From positions 1 to 9,638 of the forward strand of contig JBEEKA010000222.1 of the NCBI GenBank assembly GCA_041168985.1: DNA of 9,638 nucleotides. Direction: 5' to 3'. The stretch is from ZC4RG30 sp041168985. Lineage in GTDB: Bacteria > Pseudomonadota > Gammaproteobacteria > Steroidobacterales > Steroidobacteraceae. Under the pieces are notes generated by a model. The model was not told the origin of the DNA. It made no database searches and worked only from the letters and a program-made list of their open reading frames with translations. Shown here in pieces: positions 6,700-9,638 of this stretch. Both the position numbers and the translations under genes were made by a program. The first letter of the stretch is position 1; every line of letters starts with the position of its first letter.

Positions 6700-7586
6700 G
6701 CCTCGCCATCCATCCGAAATTTGCCGACCGCGTGCGCCATGACGAATCCCTGTCGCGGCACACGTCCTGGCACGTGGGTGGACCTGCCGACGTTTTTTTC
6801 ATGCCGCGGGACCGGGCGGACCTCGTGGAATTCCTGCAGGGCCTGCCCGCGGGAACGCCCCTGCTGTGGATCGGTCTCGGCAGCAACCTGCTGGTCCGCG
6901 ACGGCGGACTGCGTGGCGTGGTCGTGTCGACCAAGGAGTCCCTCGGTGCCATCGAGCGGCGCGGCGAGCGCGAGGTCTACGTCGAAGCCGGCGTGGCCTG
7001 CGCGCGGATCGCACGCGAATGCGCGAAGTGGGACCTCGGTCCGGCGGAATTCTTCACCGGGATCCCGGGCACGCTCGGTGGCGCACTGGCCATGAATGCC
7101 GGCGCATTCGGCGGCGAGACCTGGCGTCACGTCGTGCGCGTCGAGACGGTGGATGCGCGGGGGACCGTGCGGGAGCGCGCCGCGTCCGAATACCGCGCCG
7201 GATACCGCCATCTCGACGCGCCGGTGGCGGGCGAGTGGTTCCTCGCCGCCACGCTTCGCTTCGAAGGCAGTTCGAGCGTCGAGGCGACGAAGGGCCTGCT
7301 CGAGAAGCGCCGCGCGACGCAGCCCATCGGCGAATGGAGCTGCGGATCGGTGTTCACCAACCCGCCGGGCGACCATGCGGCGCGTCTGATCGAAGCCACC
7401 GGCCTCAAGGGCCAGCGCATCGGTGGCGCCGTCGTGTCGACCAAGCACGCCAATTTCATCCTGAACGAGGGCGAAGCCACCGCCCGCGACATCGAGACGC
7501 TGATCCAGCACGTACAGCGCGAAGTCGCGCGCGTGCAGGGCGTCGCGCTCCAGCCCGAATGCCGCATCGTCGGCGAGGCCACCTGA
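6696..7586 (+). CDS. murB: UDP-N-acetylenolpyruvoylglucosamine reductase (short, type II-like)
   Basis: MurB is the cytoplasmic FAD enzyme that reduces UDP-GlcNAc-enolpyruvate to UDP-MurNAc with NADPH. The 296-residue product is shorter than E. coli-type MurB (about 340) and fits the compact type II class by length. The FAD domain shows TSWHVGGPADVFF, GLGSNLLVRDGGLRG and GPAEFFTGIPGTLGGALAMNAGAFGGE. The substrate domain has YRAGYRHL, QPIGEWSCGSVFTNPPGDHA with the likely catalytic Ser at S218, GAVVSTKHANFILN, and near the C-terminus LQPECRIVGE, whose E288 is the probable catalytic Glu. ATG 6696 overlaps the murC stop (ATGA), with GGAGG upstream. Its place between murC and ddl keeps the enzymes for UDP-MurNAc and UDP-MurNAc-L-Ala side by side. 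A T7 tract at 6793-6799 covers codons 33-35 and is unusual in such GC-rich DNA. Confidence 0.97.
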   Translation: MSLAIHPKFADRVRHDESLSRHTSWHVGGPADVFFMPRDRADLVEFLQGLPAGTPLLWIGLGSNLLVRDGGLRGVVVSTKESLGAIERRGEREVYVEAGVACARIARECAKWDLGPAEFFTGIPGTLGGALAMNAGAFGGETWRHVVRVETVDARGTVRERAASEYRAGYRHLDAPVAGEWFLAATLRFEGSSSVEATKGLLEKRRATQPIGEWSCGSVFTNPPGDHAARLIEATGLKGQRIGGAVVSTKHANFILNEGEATARDIETLIQHVQREVARVQGVALQPECRIVGEAT

Positions 7587-7587
7587 C

Positions 7588-8565
7588 ATGAACCTGTCCC
7601 ACGATCCCGCCCGCATGAAGCGCATCACCGAGCCGAAGGACTTCGGCAAGGTCGCGGTGCTTTTCGGCGGCTCCTCGCCCGAGCGCGAGATATCGCTGAA
7701 GTCCGGCCAGGCCGTGCTGTCGGCCCTGAAGCGCCGTGGCGTCGAGGCCGAGGGGTTCGATCCCCGCGACCTGCCGCTGCAGAAGCTCAGCGAGCGGCAC
7801 TTTGACCGAGTATGGATCGCGCTGCACGGTCCCGGCGGCGAAGACGGCACGCTGCAGGGTGCGCTCGAGTTCCTCGGCATGCCCTACACCGGCAGCGGCG
7901 TCTTGGGTTCTGCCATCGGCATGGACAAGCTGCGCACGAAGCGGCTTGCCGCGGCCGTCGGCATCGGCACGGCGGAAACCGTCGTGCTGCGTTCGGCCGC
8001 CGATTGCCGGGCGGCGCTTGAGCAGCTCGGGCTGCCGCTCATCGTGAAGCCCGCGACGCAGGGTTCCAGCGTCGGCATGAGCAAGGTCGCCGACGTCGCA
8101 GACATGGAGGCCGCCTGGCAGCGCGCCGCCGCAGTCGATCGCGTGGTCTTCGCCGAGGCCTGGATCACCGGCGCCGAATACACCGTCGCCGTGCTGCACC
8201 GTCGGGCACTGCCTGCCATCCGCATCGAGGCGACCAACGCCTTCTATGACTACGAGGCGAAATACCTTCGCAACGACACGCGTTACCACTGCCCTTCCGG
8301 GCTTTCCGCGCCTGCGGAAGCGCATCTTGCGAGCCTGGCCGTCGCGGCCTTCGACGCGATCGGCGCCGAAGGCTGGGGGCGAGTCGACTTCATGGCCGAC
8401 AAGACGGGCCGGCCGCTCATGCTCGAGGTCAATACGGTGCCGGGCATGACGGACCACAGCCTCGTGCCGATGGCCGCGCGCGCCGCGGGCATCGACTTCG
8501 AGGAACTCTGCTGGCAGGTGCTGGAGACCAGTTTCACGCGCCGGCCTCTGGGCGGGGAGGGCTAG
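7588..8565 (+). CDS. ddl: D-alanine--D-alanine ligase
   Basis: Ddl is a cytoplasmic ATP-grasp ligase that joins two D-Ala molecules; MurF uses the dipeptide. It corresponds by position to ddlB of dcw clusters. The 325-residue product has VAVLFGGSSPEREISL at the N-terminus (the Glu binding the first D-Ala), HGPGGEDGTLQG (80-91), IVKPATQGSSVGM with the active-site loop at 158-164, FAEAWITGAEYTV, the omega-loop FYDYEAKY (219-226) with the Tyr expected in D-Ala-D-Ala rather than VanA-type D-lactate ligases, and the metal-binding LEVNTVPGMT (E280, N282). ATG 7588 comes 1 nt after the murB stop, with only a weak GCGAGG upstream, so coupling to murB is likely. A second in-frame ATG at 7615 (M10) lacks a ribosome binding site but cannot be excluded. 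The sequence before VAVLFGG resembles the N-terminal extension of other gammaproteobacterial DdlB proteins. Confidence 0.97.
   Translation: MNLSHDPARMKRITEPKDFGKVAVLFGGSSPEREISLKSGQAVLSALKRRGVEAEGFDPRDLPLQKLSERHFDRVWIALHGPGGEDGTLQGALEFLGMPYTGSGVLGSAIGMDKLRTKRLAAAVGIGTAETVVLRSAADCRAALEQLGLPLIVKPATQGSSVGMSKVADVADMEAAWQRAAAVDRVVFAEAWITGAEYTVAVLHRRALPAIRIEATNAFYDYEAKYLRNDTRYHCPSGLSAPAEAHLASLAVAAFDAIGAEGWGRVDFMADKTGRPLMLEVNTVPGMTDHSLVPMAARAAGIDFEELCWQVLETSFTRRPLGGEG
8554..8560 (+). promoter_or_regulatory. Shine-Dalgarno for ftsQ
   Basis: GGGGAGG lies 8 nt before the ftsQ ATG at 8569, within the last codons of ddl. The spacing is good and it supports this start. Confidence 0.65.
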
Positions 8566-8568
8566 GGC

Positions 8569-9369
8569 ATGCTCGGCTTCGGCAAGGGGAACCGACGCAA
8601 TCGGAACCGGGCGCGCCCTCCGGAGGGTCGCCGCATCGGCGTTACGCTGCCACGCTGGAAGCTGAATCCCGGCAGTCTCCCGGACATCGACTGGAAGCAC
8701 TGGGCCGGCAGCTGTGCGGGCATCCTCGTTGTCATCGCCGCGATCTGGGGCATCCGCATCGCGCTCGACCAGCCGATCCAGGCGGTGACGCTGTCGGGCC
8801 GCTTCCAGCGGGTGTCGCCTATGGACGTCGAGCGCGCAGTCCGTGCCGCGAGCCGGGGCCAGGGGCTGGTGGCGGTGGACCTGCACGACGTCGCCGACAC
8901 CGTGCGCCGCATTCCCTGGGTCGACAGCGTCAGCGTGGGCCGGATCTGGCCGCGCGGCTTGGCCGTGCACGTCATCGAACAGGTGCCGGTGGCCCGCTGG
9001 GGGGGCAAGGGCCTGCTCAACTCGCGCGGCGAGATCTTCGTGAACGAAACCGGCCGCCTGCCTGACGAACTGCCGGAGCTGTCCGGGCCGGACGGTTCGG
9101 AAGCCATCGTGACGCGGCAGTACCTGGCGGCGCACGGCAGGATCACCGAAGCCGGCATGCGCCTGGCGCGCGTGCACCTCGATCCGCGCGGCGCCTGGGA
9201 GTACTCGCTGGACAGCGGCGTCGTCCTGCGGCTCGGTCGCCGGCAGGTCGACGAGCGTTTCGAGCGCTTCCTGACGGCGGGCACGCGAGTTATCAGTACA
9301 CGCGGACCCGAAATCGCGTATATCGACCTGCGCTATGCGAACGGCTTTGCCGTTGGCCTGCGTAACTGA
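8569..9369 (+). CDS. ftsQ: Cell division protein FtsQ (POTRA domain)
   Basis: FtsQ is a bitopic inner-membrane protein that links the cytoplasmic and periplasmic parts of the divisome through FtsB and FtsL. The 266-residue product has an Arg-rich cytoplasmic N-terminus (about residues 1-43), one hydrophobic segment at about 45-62 (GILVVIAAIWG within it), then a periplasmic part. The POTRA domain runs from about residue 70 (PIQAVTLSGRFQRVSPMDVE) through IPWVDSVSVGRIWPRGLAVHVIEQVPVARWG. The beta domain follows, with LLNSRGEIFVNE, LPELSGPDGSE and, near the end, YIDLRYANGFAVGL, a typical FtsQ ending. It starts 3 nt after the ddl stop behind a good ribosome binding site and is followed by ftsA after 19 nt, the classical ddl-ftsQ-ftsA order. 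Its sequence is less conserved than the Mur enzymes, as usual for the family, but the topology, motifs and position agree. Confidence 0.97.
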   Translation: MLGFGKGNRRNRNRARPPEGRRIGVTLPRWKLNPGSLPDIDWKHWAGSCAGILVVIAAIWGIRIALDQPIQAVTLSGRFQRVSPMDVERAVRAASRGQGLVAVDLHDVADTVRRIPWVDSVSVGRIWPRGLAVHVIEQVPVARWGGKGLLNSRGEIFVNETGRLPDELPELSGPDGSEAIVTRQYLAAHGRITEAGMRLARVHLDPRGAWEYSLDSGVVLRLGRRQVDERFERFLTAGTRVISTRGPEIAYIDLRYANGFAVGLRN

Positions 9370-9373
9370 AGAC

Positions 9374-9379
9374 AGGAGA
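9374..9379 (+). promoter_or_regulatory. Shine-Dalgarno for ftsA, selecting a GTG start
   Basis: AGGAGA lies in the ftsQ-ftsA gap, 9 nt before GTG 9389. No in-frame ATG exists between this site and the conserved LIVGLDIGTSK segment, so GTG is the best start. Confidence 0.7.
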
Positions 9380-9388
9380 CCCGCGGCA

Positions 9389-9638
9389 GTGGCGAAGCGG
9401 TCTGACAGATCATTGATTGTTGGGTTGGACATCGGTACGTCCAAGGTGGTGGCGCTCGTCGGCGAACTGCAGCCGGACGGGCGCATAGACGTGATCGGCA
9501 AGGGTTCGCACCCTTCGCGCGGCCTGAAGAAAGGCGTGGTGGTCAATATCGAATCCACCGTGGCCTCGATTCGGCGTGCGGTGGAGGAAGCCTCGCTCAT
9601 GGCCGGCTGCGATATCAATGCTGTCTATGCGGGTATCG
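9389..9638 (+). CDS. ftsA: Cell division protein FtsA, N-terminal part (3' end outside window)
   Basis: FtsA is an actin-like ATPase that tethers FtsZ to the membrane and recruits later division proteins. About 83 codons are present. The translation begins MAKRSDRSLIVGLDIGTSKV; GLDIGTSK is the phosphate-1 motif of actin-like ATPases, and VALVGELQPDGRIDVIGKG, SRGLKKGVVVNIESTV and IRRAVEEASLMAGCDINAVYAGI are typical of the FtsA 1A and start of the 1C domain. The start is GTG, decided by AGGAGA 9 nt upstream and by the usual short N-terminus before LIVGLDIG. This is the only gene in the window not joined to its neighbour by an overlap or a gap under 10 nt. Codons 5-13 are unusually AT-rich (TCT, AGA, TCA, TTG, ATT, GTT, TTG) compared with the rest. 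The remaining domains and the C-terminal membrane-targeting helix lie beyond the window. Confidence 0.96.
   Translation, partial: MAKRSDRSLIVGLDIGTSKVVALVGELQPDGRIDVIGKGSHPSRGLKKGVVVNIESTVASIRRAVEEASLMAGCDINAVYAGI

Noticed and set aside
6921..7445. A 15-nt exact direct repeat in murB (GTCGTGTCGACCAAG at 6921-6935 and 7431-7445)
   Set aside because: Both copies are in frame and encode VVSTK in two conserved MurB segments. Shared codon preference explains the identity better than recombination or regulation.
9290..9324. Possible sigma70-like promoter in the 3' end of ftsQ (TTATCA at 9290 and TATATC at 9319)
   Set aside because: The elements are 23 nt apart, too far for a sigma70 promoter, and no better-spaced pair is visible. 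E. coli has promoters inside its ftsQA region, so 5'-end mapping could still reveal one.
7456..9618. A 720-codon open frame on the - strand spanning murB, ddl, ftsQ and ftsA
   Set aside because: It lies opposite four well-supported genes. Strong G/C preference at third codon positions removes stops from antisense frames. Its translation is rich in Arg, Ala, His and Asp with no recognisable domain, and it has no independent start context.
1..9638. A novel defence, mobile or biosynthetic system hidden in the cluster
   Set aside because: Every stretch is accounted for by ten canonical dcw genes in their usual order, with normal lengths and motifs. There are no extra ORFs between them, no repeats and no compositional island.

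Overview
This window is an uninterrupted segment of a dcw (division and cell wall) cluster on the + strand. It carries, in order, murF (3' part), mraY, murD, ftsW, murG, murC, murB, ddl, ftsQ and ftsA (5' part). The DNA is visibly GC-rich, with G or C at most third codon positions. The gene order, the protein lengths and an ftsQ-ftsA end directly after ddl suggest a high-GC Proteobacterium, most likely a gammaproteobacterium. I cannot name the genus from the sequence alone. A murB between murC and ddl, encoding a short MurB, rules out the E. coli arrangement, where murB lies elsewhere.

Layout: bases 1-507 hold the C-terminal third of MurF. Bases 515-1600 (MraY), 1600-2928 (MurD), 2925-4148 (FtsW), 4145-5242 (MurG), 5239-6699 (MurC), 6696-7586 (MurB), 7588-8565 (Ddl) and 8569-9369 (FtsQ) follow almost without gaps. 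FtsA starts with GTG at 9389 and runs off the window. The junctions are 7 nt (murF/mraY), a TGATG 1-nt overlap (mraY/murD), four consecutive ATGA 4-nt overlaps (murD/ftsW, ftsW/murG, murG/murC, murC/murB), then gaps of 1, 3 and 19 nt. No non-coding stretch is long enough to hold another gene. I see no terminator, convincing promoter, RNA gene, mobile element or CRISPR array.

The products form one pathway. MurB and MurC make UDP-MurNAc-L-Ala, and MurD adds D-Glu. Ddl makes D-Ala-D-Ala, which MurF attaches to the UDP-MurNAc-tripeptide. MraY moves the pentapeptide sugar to undecaprenyl phosphate (lipid I), MurG adds GlcNAc (lipid II), and FtsW polymerises lipid II at the septum. FtsQ and FtsA belong to the divisome that localises and activates this synthesis. 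Tight overlaps suggest one polycistronic mRNA with translational coupling, probably starting upstream of the window.

I found no undescribed system here. The second-look items are small: a G8 tract at the ftsW/murG overlap where a -1 shift would fuse the two proteins, a T7 tract early in murB, an Arg in the FtsW SYGGSS motif, a Ser-to-Ala change near the MraY catalytic Asp, and an AT-richer codon run at the start of ftsA.
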